DNA from: a virus
DNA: 64,000 nt
IMG/VR virus record: IMGVR_UViG_3300010373_000047
Coordinates: 1-64,000 of that record
Direction: 5' to 3' (one strand)
The notes beneath the pieces were generated by a model. The model was not told the origin of the DNA. It did no database searches and was given only the letters and a program-made list of their open reading frames with translations. Position 1 is the stretch's first letter, and every line of letters starts with the position of its first letter. Shown here one piece after another: positions 1 through 7,281 of the stretch. The position numbers and the translations under genes are program-made.

Positions 1-862
1 TCCCAGCCGACTCTGCTGACATGGTGTACCGTGCCGTGTTAGAGATCGCGCCGATGCCTTCCGATCCGGCCACACCCCCGAACGAGGCGTAAGCGACCGC
101 GCCCGCGACCGGAGTCACGTTCGCCACAATCGCGTCGCCGTTCGTGGTGACGGTATAGGAGCGGGCGGTGGATTTCGCCGCCGATCCGCCGCCAAACGTA
201 TCAGTCGATCCGTCAGCGTTGGTACGCGTGATGGTCTGGGTGATGCCCTTTGCAACGGACGAGTTCAACCAGCCCTGGCCCGTCAGCGCAAAACAGATCA
301 CAGACTGTGCGGTGCCGGTAGTGAAGGGCGAGCTTGCCGCCGCGCCTTCGGTTAAGACAGGTCGCGGAGTCGTTCCAAGCCCGATACTCGAGTTGCCCAA
401 CAGGAGGATTTTTTCCTCGGCGATCATCAGCGAGCGCAAGGTCGCCTGGACGGCCGTGCCGATGGCGTCGGTGTTGAGCCCCTTGGCCCCGAGACGCGCT
501 TCATACGTCACGCTCGACTCAAAGCCCAGCGCCTTGTACGCCGCGATCTGGTCGTCGGTCTGGAGCGCGATGGTTCCGCCGCGATTCCCTTCCGACACGC
601 CCGCCTCGAGCTGGCTGATGTTGATGCCAGAGATTCGCTTCCAGTGAATTGCGTTGCCGCCATCACCAGCGACGCGAGGGAGCTTGCTGATAAGCGGAAT
701 CAGCTCCTTGAAAGGGTAGAGGGACTGAACGATAGGCGACAGGTCGTACCACAAAAGGTTGGTCGCCTGTGAAATCGTGTCAGCCTTTTCCAGAACGCGG
801 CCCGAAAGCTGGTCCACGAACTGGTCGTTTGCTAATAGCTGTGTAATTTGTTCTTCGGTCAT
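1..862 (-). CDS. Putative major capsid protein (partial, runs off the left edge)
   Basis: About 287 residues are visible and the frame is still open at position 1, so the C-terminus is outside the window. ATG at 862 is the only usable start; a strong AGGAGG lies unusually far upstream (about 27 nt). The N-terminal ~60 residues are helical and charged, followed by segments typical of HK97-fold subunits and a Ser/Thr/Gly-rich part. The assignment rests mainly on order: it follows portal, MuF protein, prohead protease and a scaffold-like gene on the same strand, which is where the capsid gene sits in HK97-like phages. The family is inferred, not recognised from a diagnostic motif. Confidence 0.7.
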   Translation of the reverse strand, partial: MTEEQITQLLANDQFVDQLSGRVLEKADTISQATNLLWYDLSPIVQSLYPFKELIPLISKLPRVAGDGGNAIHWKRISGINISQLEAGVSEGNRGGTIALQTDDQIAAYKALGFESSVTYEARLGAKGLNTDAIGTAVQATLRSLMIAEEKILLLGNSSIGLGTTPRPVLTEGAAASSPFTTGTAQSVICFALTGQGWLNSSVAKGITQTITRTNADGSTDTFGGGSAAKSTARSYTVTTNGDAIVANVTPVAGAVAYASFGGVAGSEGIGAISNTARYTMSAESAG

Positions 863-898
863 GGTCGTGGTCTCGGTTGTGCGCCGGTTCCTCCTTGG

Positions 899-1651
899 TT
901 ACTTTTTGGCAGCGCCGCCCTGAAAGGTCGGGTCCAGCGCAACAGGGCGTCCGATGCCCTGCTTGATTCCTGGGATCGTGAGCATCTTGGCGATAGCCTT
1001 GCCGACAGCGTTCGGATCGTCCTTGTCGACAGTCTTGGCAGCCTCTTCGGCGCTCCCCACCACGCCCTCGCCGTTACCGCCCATGCCGGTTAGGTCGGCG
1101 TCGCCCTTGCGCACGGCATAAGTCTGAACGCGAGGCGCACCTGCTGGTGTATTTGCCGCCTTCACCAGCATGGCTCCTTTGGCAATCGCCGCGTCGCGCG
1201 TCGCCATATACGCCTTCAGCAGTTTCGGGGTGGGCGCGAGCTTGGCGATAATCAACGTATCGTCTCCCTCGTCTGTCGCGACATCTTCAGCCTTGGGCGC
1301 TTCGGTAGGCTGGTCGCTTTTTGCGATTTTGTCGCCGTCGTCGTCGCCGTCAGCGTCCGGCTTTGCCATTTTGGCAAGATGCGCGTTCGCGACGTCCAAA
1401 TGGTCGCCGAGCGATTCGTGCGCGTCTTTCATGTCGCCTACCGCCTTACGCAGTTCGTCCATGTCGACGCCCTTACCGCCCTTGTCGGCTTTCTCTACTC
1501 CGGAGGCGCCACACAAAGTGTCTGCCTTCTCGATAGCCTTGCCGAGTTTCTGGTGGGCGTCGGCTGCCTTGGTGACGTGCGAGGCAACCTTGCTCATAGA
1601 AGCCTTTTCATCGCGGCTGAACCGCTTGGTGATTTTCTTGTCGTCGGGCAT
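899..1651 (-). CDS. Hydrophilic Lys/Asp/Ala-rich protein, possible scaffold
   Basis: A 250-residue protein rich in Lys, Ala and Asp, with a predicted helical N-terminal half and an acidic linker near residues 100-130. Its ATG overlaps the stop of the protease gene (TAATG), so translation is coupled. It lies between protease and capsid genes, the place usually taken by a scaffolding protein or delta domain, and the composition fits such a role. No family is recognised; it could equally be a minor head protein. Confidence 0.55.
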   Translation of the reverse strand: MPDDKKITKRFSRDEKASMSKVASHVTKAADAHQKLGKAIEKADTLCGASGVEKADKGGKGVDMDELRKAVGDMKDAHESLGDHLDVANAHLAKMAKPDADGDDDGDKIAKSDQPTEAPKAEDVATDEGDDTLIIAKLAPTPKLLKAYMATRDAAIAKGAMLVKAANTPAGAPRVQTYAVRKGDADLTGMGGNGEGVVGSAEEAAKTVDKDDPNAVGKAIAKMLTIPGIKQGIGRPVALDPTFQGGAAKK

Positions 1652-2748
1652 TATGCTGCCGCGAGGTCGTCCTCGTCGTCTCCCTCGCGCTCCTCTTCGA
1701 TTTCGTCAGTTAGGTAGGCGACCATTAGATCGCCCATGCTTTCGAGAATTTCTTGGACTTTGTCTGCGTATTTCAGGTCCTTGAGGTCGCCCTCGATACC
1801 AGCCTCGGATTTGATGTATTCGCGAATACAGCGGAGCATGTTGAACGCGGTGGCCATATCCTGGACCGTGTACATGCTCTTGGTCGTATCGGGCGTCGCT
1901 AACATCTCGATGTTGTCGCCGCCGCCAACGTCCGCCGCTTCTTTTTTCGCAGCGTCAAACTGAATGCCGTACTTTTTGCCAGCGCTTTCGATGTGAGATT
2001 TGATGTCCGCGATCTCTTTGGCGGAATATCCCTCTTGGTTCTTTGGCATGTTGATATACGCCCACGCGGCCCGAACATGCTCCTCGGAATCAATCGGATA
2101 TTTGCCGTGTTTTGGATCGGCGTATTTCACATCACCGTAAGGCTTAGGGGCGTCTTTCTTTTCGACGTCGCCGCCAAAAGCCCACTTAAAAATCCGCTCG
2201 CGCCACGAGCGCCGCTCGTCAGCGCTGATGATATCGCCGCCGTCGTTGTCGAGCGGCTCAAGGTCGTTAGGGTCGCCGACAGCCGCATGTTTCTCGAACG
2301 GCTCGGCCACCTTCACTACCTCGATTTTGCAATCAGGGTTTGCAGGACGGTCGACGAGGCTGATTTCAACCAGGCGAATATCGGTGATTTTGTTCGCCAC
2401 TTTGGCGACGAGTTCGGCCCCGATGCTAAACCCTTTGTAAACGCCTTCCTGAACTTTATTCCACGCTTCGTCGTCGACGATTTTCGCGCCAACGTATAGC
2501 CCCTCGCCCGAGCCATCCGGCATGTTGCGCACGTCGGCTTCTTTCGCGATACCAACAGCGCTAGGGCGGTGCATCTCGCGTATATTCGCCCACTCCATAT
2601 AATCGGGCAGCGCCTTTTTGATGGCGTCGCTCTTGATTATCTCGCCCTGCGAATCTTTGCGCTCGGTAGAAGCCCAGCCCCACACCATGCGCTGGTCTTT
2701 GTCGACCTTGGCGAGCGGAACGAATATGTCGAACTTAGTAACTTCCAT
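1651..2748 (-). CDS. Prohead serine protease (XkdF-like)
   Basis: 365 residues from ATG 2748; the longer open frame upstream overlaps the 64-aa gene and is not used. The N-terminal ~160 residues match the phage prohead protease / XkdF pattern: a short strand leading into a W-G-W-A segment, a central EMHRP segment with the probable catalytic His, and an 'EISLVDRPANP' segment containing the probable Ser. The C-terminal part (about 215-310) carries a K-Y-P-I-D-S-x-E-H-V-R-A-A-W repeat-like module often attached to such proteases. Role: cleaves scaffold and capsid precursors inside the prohead. It starts 5 nt after the preceding gene and overlaps the next. Confidence 0.82.
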   Translation of the reverse strand: MEVTKFDIFVPLAKVDKDQRMVWGWASTERKDSQGEIIKSDAIKKALPDYMEWANIREMHRPSAVGIAKEADVRNMPDGSGEGLYVGAKIVDDEAWNKVQEGVYKGFSIGAELVAKVANKITDIRLVEISLVDRPANPDCKIEVVKVAEPFEKHAAVGDPNDLEPLDNDGGDIISADERRSWRERIFKWAFGGDVEKKDAPKPYGDVKYADPKHGKYPIDSEEHVRAAWAYINMPKNQEGYSAKEIADIKSHIESAGKKYGIQFDAAKKEAADVGGGDNIEMLATPDTTKSMYTVQDMATAFNMLRCIREYIKSEAGIEGDLKDLKYADKVQEILESMGDLMVAYLTDEIEEEREGDDEDDLAAA

Positions 2749-2753
2749 CGCGC

Positions 2754-2948
2754 TTACGCGGTGAACGCCACGACCACCCAACCGTTCATCAACAGCGAGC
2801 AAAGCGTCGCGTTGCTGATGCTGGCGCAAACATACTGTCCGGAACCGTTCGGGGTAATCTGGACGTTATTGATCACGATCATGCCCGCCTCGAAATTCGC
2901 CGGAGGCGCGAGCGTGACTGAAGTGTAAACGTTTCCTGCTGCTGCCAT
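2754..2948 (-). CDS. 64-aa structural-region protein with a 'GWxVVA' end
   Basis: ATG at 2948 is chosen because AGAGGA lies 5 nt upstream; an in-frame GTG at 2972 has no ribosome site. The last ~25 residues (LLMNGWVVVAFTA) resemble residues 40-65 of the 183-aa protein encoded just upstream (LLIQGWSVVAVKQ), so the two share a small domain. Position among head genes suggests a capsid decoration or head accessory protein, but no family is recognised. Confidence 0.6.
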   Translation of the reverse strand: MAAAGNVYTSVTLAPPANFEAGMIVINNVQITPNGSGQYVCASISNATLCSLLMNGWVVVAFTA

Positions 2949-2986
2949 CGTGTCCTCTTGGGTGTTTGGCACCGTATATGCACGCT

Positions 2987-3027
2987 AGCAAAAGACGCGC
3001 CACGCGATAATAGGCACGTCTTTTGCT
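2987..3027 (-). other. Hairpin between two head genes
   Basis: Perfect 11-bp inverted repeat AGCAAAAGACG / CGTCTTTTGCT with a 19-nt loop, in the 87-nt gap between the 183-aa gene and the 64-aa gene. The 3' arm on the minus strand contains TTTT but no free T-run follows, so it is an unusual terminator, an attenuator or an mRNA processing site. The loop contains CCTATTATCG (minus strand), a decamer also found beside the next hairpin upstream. Confidence 0.55.
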
Positions 3028-3035
3028 CCGTATGC

Positions 3036-3587
3036 TTATCGGGTTGAGTTTTCTCCGTGTGCGTTAATCGCAACCGTCACGGCCGAACTGGCGATTGTGC
3101 TCTTGCTCGAAATCGCAAGCGAGCTGATCGACACGCCATCTTTGCACAAAGAGCGAAGCTGGGCGTTAGTTAGAGCGGTTGTGCCGGTAGCTGTAGCGGT
3201 AAACGTCTGCGATGCGTTGGTGCCGTCAGAAAAGTTTGACACGATCTGCACTGTCGCGGTTTCCGAGCCGAACGTGCCTCCGAACACGATGTCGAGAGAC
3301 AGCGGAATCAGCTCCGTCGCCCCAGGGTCGGGTGTAACGTTCTGAGCGGTGCCGTACGTGCCGAGCGTAGCTGACGGATTGACGCCAGTGAGCGCCGCCT
3401 TCCAAATTCCGCCACCCTGCTTGACAGCAACCACCGACCACCCCTGGATCAATAGTGCGGCAACGTCACCAGGGTCTGTTATGGTATAAACTCCGTTGTT
3501 CGCGCTGTAGAGAGTGCCGCCCTTGCCGTACACGGTGCCGAGACCGAAAGAGGCGGGCGGGACCATTGTCTGTGGGGTGAAAGGCAT
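3036..3587 (-). CDS. 183-aa structural-region protein
   Basis: ATG 3587 with AAGGAG about 10 nt upstream. Residues 1-60 include a copy of the 'LL-x2-GW-x-VVA' segment shared with the 64-aa neighbour; the rest is Thr/Ser/Gly-rich and probably beta-stranded, like head fibre or decoration proteins. No signal peptide or catalytic motif. It lies between the MuF gene and the protease gene. Function unknown; a virion surface role is inferred only from composition and place. Confidence 0.62.
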   Translation of the reverse strand: MPFTPQTMVPPASFGLGTVYGKGGTLYSANNGVYTITDPGDVAALLIQGWSVVAVKQGGGIWKAALTGVNPSATLGTYGTAQNVTPDPGATELIPLSLDIVFGGTFGSETATVQIVSNFSDGTNASQTFTATATGTTALTNAQLRSLCKDGVSISSLAISSKSTIASSAVTVAINAHGENSTR

Positions 3588-3606
3588 TTATCGCTGCTCC
3601 TTGAAA

Positions 3607-3652
3607 GGCACAAAGTTTGCTTGCTGCAGTCAAATGTAGCAAACGTCGTGCC
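3607..3652 (-). other. Hairpin upstream of the 183-aa gene
   Basis: Imperfect hairpin: outer arms GGCAC/GTGCC (3607-3611, 3648-3652) and inner arms GTTTGCT/AGCAAAC (3615-3621, 3638-3644). It sits between the MuF stop and the ATG at 3587, and CCTATTATCG (minus strand) lies just upstream. A second hairpin with the same neighbouring decamer occurs at 2987-3027, so the pair may be matching control or processing sites within the head operon. Confidence 0.45.
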
Positions 3653-3673
3653 TATCCGATAATAGGAGCTGCG

Positions 3674-4315
3674 TTATTCGTCGTCGGGCGGATAATACAC
3701 TAGGGAACAACGACAATTCGGGTGCGCGGGCGGTGCGTGGTCGCCTGAAGTGAAATCGTCGCCGATATCAATCGGCCCCTCGTCTGCGTTTTCAGGACAT
3801 TCGTCGCATTCGGCTTCGTCGCCAGCGTCAAACCACGATTTTGATTGCACGCCGGATGCTTTTGCGCCCTCGAGCTGTCCGCGATTGTGGGCGAGACTGA
3901 TCTCGGTGCGCGATATTACAAGCGCACGTTTAACGCCAAACACGTCGTCCATGATTGCCGTGCGCAATTCGTGAACGCTCGAGCCGGATTCGATAGCTTC
4001 GGCGAGCTTGCCTCGAACCATGTTGCGCGTTGTCTCGGTGATGGCAAATTCGGGGTTTGGGTTAGGTACGACAGTACCGTCCGACATTACGCGCATCCCG
4101 ACAAGCTCCGCTCCGCGCCGCTGGGCATAATCCTTGCCAAACACGTCGACGACGTCGAATGCGTCGTCGCTTGCGCCAAGCGCGGCCACCACCTGCTTGC
4201 CTGCCGCTGTGGCTGCCCCGCCAAGCACAAACGCGATATCGTCAAGCAGGTCGCTCCAATCGATATCGAGCGATCCTGCTATCCGATCCGCTTCGTGTTG
4301 CGGGTTAATTGGCAA
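3674..4315 (-). CDS. Head morphogenesis protein, MuF / SPP1 gp7 family
   Basis: Start taken as TTG 4315 because GAGG lies 6 nt upstream and the start overlaps the preceding stop; a TTG at 4372 opens a longer frame without a ribosome site. 213 residues. The MuF hallmarks are clear: DYAQRRGAELVG, an N-P-N-x-x-F-A-I-T-E segment, ISRTE, a C-x-x-C pair near the end and the terminal HPNCRC. Role: minor head protein acting near the portal during procapsid assembly or DNA ejection. The N-terminus looks abrupt, as if it were once joined to an upstream portal sequence (see findings). Confidence 0.82.
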   Translation of the reverse strand: MPINPQHEADRIAGSLDIDWSDLLDDIAFVLGGAATAAGKQVVAALGASDDAFDVVDVFGKDYAQRRGAELVGMRVMSDGTVVPNPNPEFAITETTRNMVRGKLAEAIESGSSVHELRTAIMDDVFGVKRALVISRTEISLAHNRGQLEGAKASGVQSKSWFDAGDEAECDECPENADEGPIDIGDDFTSGDHAPPAHPNCRCSLVYYPPDDE

Positions 4316-5360
4316 TCTGAACCTCGGAGCCTGTATGGGCGTGCCAGACGTTGTTGCAATCGTAAGAATCAACCGCTAACGACGCGACGCCATCGATTTG
4401 ATGTGCCGCCCCTGTCGTGTCGACCTGCCACGACGGATTGCTGCCGCCCTGGCAGGTGTTTTCGACACCGCCGTTGTACGTCGGCTGACCGTTCAGCGTC
4501 AGACACAGATAACAATAGCTCGCATCGTTTGGCGGCTGGGTTGTTACTGTGATCGTACCCGTTACCGTCGAGCCCATGATAGGCGACGTAACGGCAAACT
4601 GGGTCAATCGGGCGCTCGTCTCGTCAGATTGGACGGTCGCGATATACGCCACCGCGCCGCTATCATACCAGCCGCCTGAATACCAATCGCCCATACACCC
4701 CCAGAACATTTGGTCGGTGGTGCCATTAGGGTACGTCGGATACCCAGGCGAGGTCGCCCCTGCCATATATCCGATGTCGCCAGCCATGCAAGCCTTGAGA
4801 TAAGCCAGCCGGAAATCGACGTTAAATGCTGTCGAGGACCAATCCATCGGGCTGGTGTTGAAACTGGTGCGACGCACCTGCATTAAACCGTAACTGTTCC
4901 AACAAAACCCATACGTCGACACCCAGCCGTTCCAATCGCCCGCAGCGCATTGCCCTGCGGTGAACTCGATATCGCCTAGCTGGTGGGCGTTCTGTCCTGA
5001 TTCCGCGACGCCCTCAGCGCGAATGGCGTTGAGGTATGCGGTTAGACCCCATTTTGCTGTGGCCCATTGAATGATCGCATCCGTCGAGCCTCGATAATTG
5101 CCGGTAACGCCCGCGAAGTCTGCGGGAGGCGGTCCGCCAGCGAAATTCATCGGCGCTGCCAAGAACGACGCGAGCTGTGACGACGTCGGCACAGTATGGT
5201 TTGGAAGGTAATTTTCTGGGTGGCTTTCTGGCGAACCAGAAACCGGCACAACCGCGTTCGCCGCCTGGGCGTCTGTTAATACCGGACTTGATGTAGCGCC
5301 CGCCACACCGCACCACGTCGCTACCGATAGCGCGAGAAAAAGAATCACTAAACGTCGCAT
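4305..5360 (-). CDS. Secreted lysozyme/lytic-transglycosylase-like protein
   Basis: 351 residues. The first ~22 form a signal peptide (RR, long hydrophobic core, A-G-A cleavage pattern). Around residues 115-160 lie AEGVAESGQ and YGLMQVR, the Glu and G-L-M-Q arrangement of SLT/goose-lysozyme folds, so peptidoglycan cleavage is likely. The C-terminal ~100 residues are Cys-containing and beta-rich (Ig-like), possibly wall- or surface-binding. AAGGGG precedes ATG 5360. It is not the endolysin (that is at 47.9 kb). Sitting between portal and MuF genes with a Sec signal is odd; virion, periplasmic or extracellular roles are all possible. Confidence 0.65.
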   Translation of the reverse strand: MRRLVILFLALSVATWCGVAGATSSPVLTDAQAANAVVPVSGSPESHPENYLPNHTVPTSSQLASFLAAPMNFAGGPPPADFAGVTGNYRGSTDAIIQWATAKWGLTAYLNAIRAEGVAESGQNAHQLGDIEFTAGQCAAGDWNGWVSTYGFCWNSYGLMQVRRTSFNTSPMDWSSTAFNVDFRLAYLKACMAGDIGYMAGATSPGYPTYPNGTTDQMFWGCMGDWYSGGWYDSGAVAYIATVQSDETSARLTQFAVTSPIMGSTVTGTITVTTQPPNDASYCYLCLTLNGQPTYNGGVENTCQGGSNPSWQVDTTGAAHQIDGVASLAVDSYDCNNVWHAHTGSEVQIAN

Positions 5361-5377
5361 ACCCCTTGCTCCCCTTT

Positions 5378-5602
5378 TTAATCGGCGTGCATTTTTGCAA
5401 GCCGTTTTACGCTCTTTGAACGGTCCAGCACCACTACCTTATGGAGTGCCCGATGCTTGGCGCACGGATAGCGCACACCAGGCATCAACCAGCACGCCTG
5501 AGACGTTCCAGCGCCAAACAGTCGCGCCGGTAGTTGACGTGGCTGGCACGGCATCGACGTACCGCAATCAGGACAAGCGTGCACGTGCCCAGGCGCTGGC
5601 AT
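5378..5602 (-). CDS. 74-aa Cys-rich putative zinc protein
   Basis: ATG overlaps the preceding stop (TAATG). It contains C-P-D-C near residue 10, a further Cys at 19, and C-W...Y-P-C-A-K-H around 42-54, which could bind a metal ion. The C-terminus is basic. No signal peptide, unlike its neighbours. It ends 17 nt before the lysozyme-like gene. Accepted because of coupling and tight packing; function unknown. Confidence 0.5.
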   Translation of the reverse strand: MPAPGHVHACPDCGTSMPCQPRQLPARLFGAGTSQACWLMPGVRYPCAKHRALHKVVVLDRSKSVKRLAKMHAD

Positions 5603-6702
5603 TACATGATCGGATTGCCGGACGCCATTCGGAGATGAACCCCGACAAGCTCCGCGCTATCCGCTCCGTTGCTGCCGACGGCCGAACCTTTTTTGAAAAT
5701 GACTCCGTTTGTCGCAGGAGACGCTGTTATTGAAACCGCCACCCCTCCAGGACACGATGGCCCAGTTCCGATTCCGGTGCAGCACGCTGCTGCGCCATAC
5801 CACGATGTGCCCGATCCGGTACAGGTGTTGGCGGCAACGCACCACGTTTGCCAAGGCGCATACACGTCATTACTGCTGGTGGCTGTGTCGACAAGTCCTG
5901 GGCTTTGTATGACAACTGGGCTCGCCGGTATGGCCGCGCTATTCCAGCCGTGCCCGTCTGTGTGTGGGGTGCCGGTGGCGTTTTCGGTTAACGATATCAA
6001 TAGCGTTGACGGAACCGTTGTGTAGGTGAACGCGAGCGAGCCTTCGTCAATTTTTAGGAACGCGTTGCCAACGCCTGGGTCGTATGGATAACACCCCATT
6101 GAGCCGTTTGCCAACGTGCCGGTATTGCCAGCAGCAATCGTGACGTCGCCGCTAGGAATGAGGCGCATGTAGTTATCTAACGGGTCGAAGCTTTTGGCGA
6201 CTATTTTCCAGTCGCCCACGCCATCCGACCACACACATCGGGTCATTCCCTTGGGCGCAGCAACAGCCGATCCTCCCGCCGTTCCGCCACCCATCCAAAG
6301 TCCGTGCGTCGAGCCTTCTATAGTATCGGTGCCAGGGCTCGCGTTAACTACGACCTTGAACGGAGGTAAATTGGAATCGTATCGCTTAAAGCAAATAAGG
6401 TGGTGCGAATCGGTTGAATTGGTCGGTAGGACTGCGGTAAACAGAGCGCCCGAAGTATTGTTCACGATCAACAGCGAATCCGTGTTTAGTACCGTATAAC
6501 TCGATCCGCTCGTCCCGATAGTCGTGCCTGACCAATGCGCCCCGATAACGGTAGGCGCAGACGAACCCGCGACGCTCAATAGATCGCCGCTAAACGCTGG
6601 AATGTTGAACGGGTTGCCCTGCGAGCTGTCCATCAAACCGCCCGCATAAACGGGCGCAGCCAACAGCAACAGCGTCGCGATGATTGCGCGTATTATTTTC
6701 AT
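5602..6702 (-). CDS. Secreted fibre-like protein (366 aa)
   Basis: Starts with a signal peptide (MKIIRAI..., hydrophobic core, V-Y-A cleavage site near residue 20). Residues ~60-125 read like the beta-strand repeats of phage fibres and appendages (VLNTDSLLIVNNTSG, then VVVNASPGTDTIEG). A Cys-rich segment lies near 285-320. Coupled to both neighbours by TAATG overlaps. Fibre-like sequence with a Sec signal is unusual because tail parts normally fold in the cytoplasm. Receptor binding, periplasmic assembly or release from the cell are possible roles. Confidence 0.55.
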   Translation of the reverse strand: MKIIRAIIATLLLLAAPVYAGGLMDSSQGNPFNIPAFSGDLLSVAGSSAPTVIGAHWSGTTIGTSGSSYTVLNTDSLLIVNNTSGALFTAVLPTNSTDSHHLICFKRYDSNLPPFKVVVNASPGTDTIEGSTHGLWMGGGTAGGSAVAAPKGMTRCVWSDGVGDWKIVAKSFDPLDNYMRLIPSGDVTIAAGNTGTLANGSMGCYPYDPGVGNAFLKIDEGSLAFTYTTVPSTLLISLTENATGTPHTDGHGWNSAAIPASPVVIQSPGLVDTATSSNDVYAPWQTWCVAANTCTGSGTSWYGAAACCTGIGTGPSCPGGVAVSITASPATNGVIFKKGSAVGSNGADSAELVGVHLRMASGNPIM

Positions 6703-7094
6703 TAACGTGGATACTCCAGGCAGTTAGCCGTCGAGCCGCTCGCCGAATAACAGTAAACCGCACCCGTAGTTGGGAACGATGCAACCGATCCGGCATGGTT
6801 GCCGGTAGCGTCAGCCGCCAGCACCTGGCCTTGCGTTGCGCCGACGTTCGCGTCGCCGCACGCTATCGGGTTCGCTCCGGTATTCTGGACGCTGACTCCG
6901 TATCGATGGTTGGCGTTCGCAGGGCAAACCTGGATCGGGGTCGTGCTTACCGTAGTCCATGCGTGCGACAACGGAGACGCGCCCGACACCGCGATAGGGG
7001 TGCCATAATCATCAGCACGCACCGATCCGGTTTTGACTACTAATAGACACAACCCGAACGCTAGCGCGATGGAGCCGGTTTTAACGCCCAGCAT
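6702..7094 (-). CDS. Small secreted protein (130 aa)
   Basis: Start at ATG 7094, not the in-frame ATG 7136: AAGGA lies 8 nt before 7094 and the signal peptide begins right there (MLGVKTGS, hydrophobic core, S-V-R-A cleavage). The mature part has about four Cys and a segment RYGVSVQNTGANPI with the look of a small beta-sandwich. Its stop overlaps the 366-aa gene (TAATG). First gene of a block that separates portal from MuF. Function unknown. Confidence 0.55.
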   Translation of the reverse strand: MLGVKTGSIALAFGLCLLVVKTGSVRADDYGTPIAVSGASPLSHAWTTVSTTPIQVCPANANHRYGVSVQNTGANPIACGDANVGATQGQVLAADATGNHAGSVASFPTTGAVYCYSASGSTANCLEYPR

Positions 7095-7281
7095 CGGACG
7101 ATCCTTTTTTCGGCTGAAGCTTTTGTACGTGCTCATATTCTTTAATGACCTGTTCGCAGATTTTCTCGCCTTGAGCCTTAAGAAACCGTTTTAATATCTG
7201 AGCCAGTTTGCGCTCGGCTTGACGGCTGGCCTTAAGTTTTTCGGGTCCACCGAAATGAACGGCTCGCTTGACTTTTTTTTT
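7081..7281 (-). other. -1 frame extension of the portal gene after an A9 run
   Basis: On the minus strand the portal gene contains nine A residues followed by G (T9 at 7273-7281). Reading in frame 0 the protein ends 26 codons later (stop at 7191). Slipping -1 at A-AAA-AAG opens about 60 codons encoding a Lys-rich helical tail that includes LAQILKRFLKAQGEKICEQV and stops at 7083-7081, overlapping the next start. The extension is protein-like and resembles the C-termini of portal proteins, so it is either a programmed frameshift or a homopolymer sequencing error. Confidence 0.6.

Noticed and set aside
168-1784. Plus-strand open frames opposite the capsid, scaffold and protease genes
   Set aside because: They are mirror frames of well-supported minus-strand genes, with Arg/Pro/Ser-rich composition and no ribosome sites.
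5395-6025. Plus-strand open frames opposite the 74-aa and fibre-like genes
   Set aside because: No ribosome site and biased composition; the minus-strand genes are joined by TAATG overlaps and have signal peptides.
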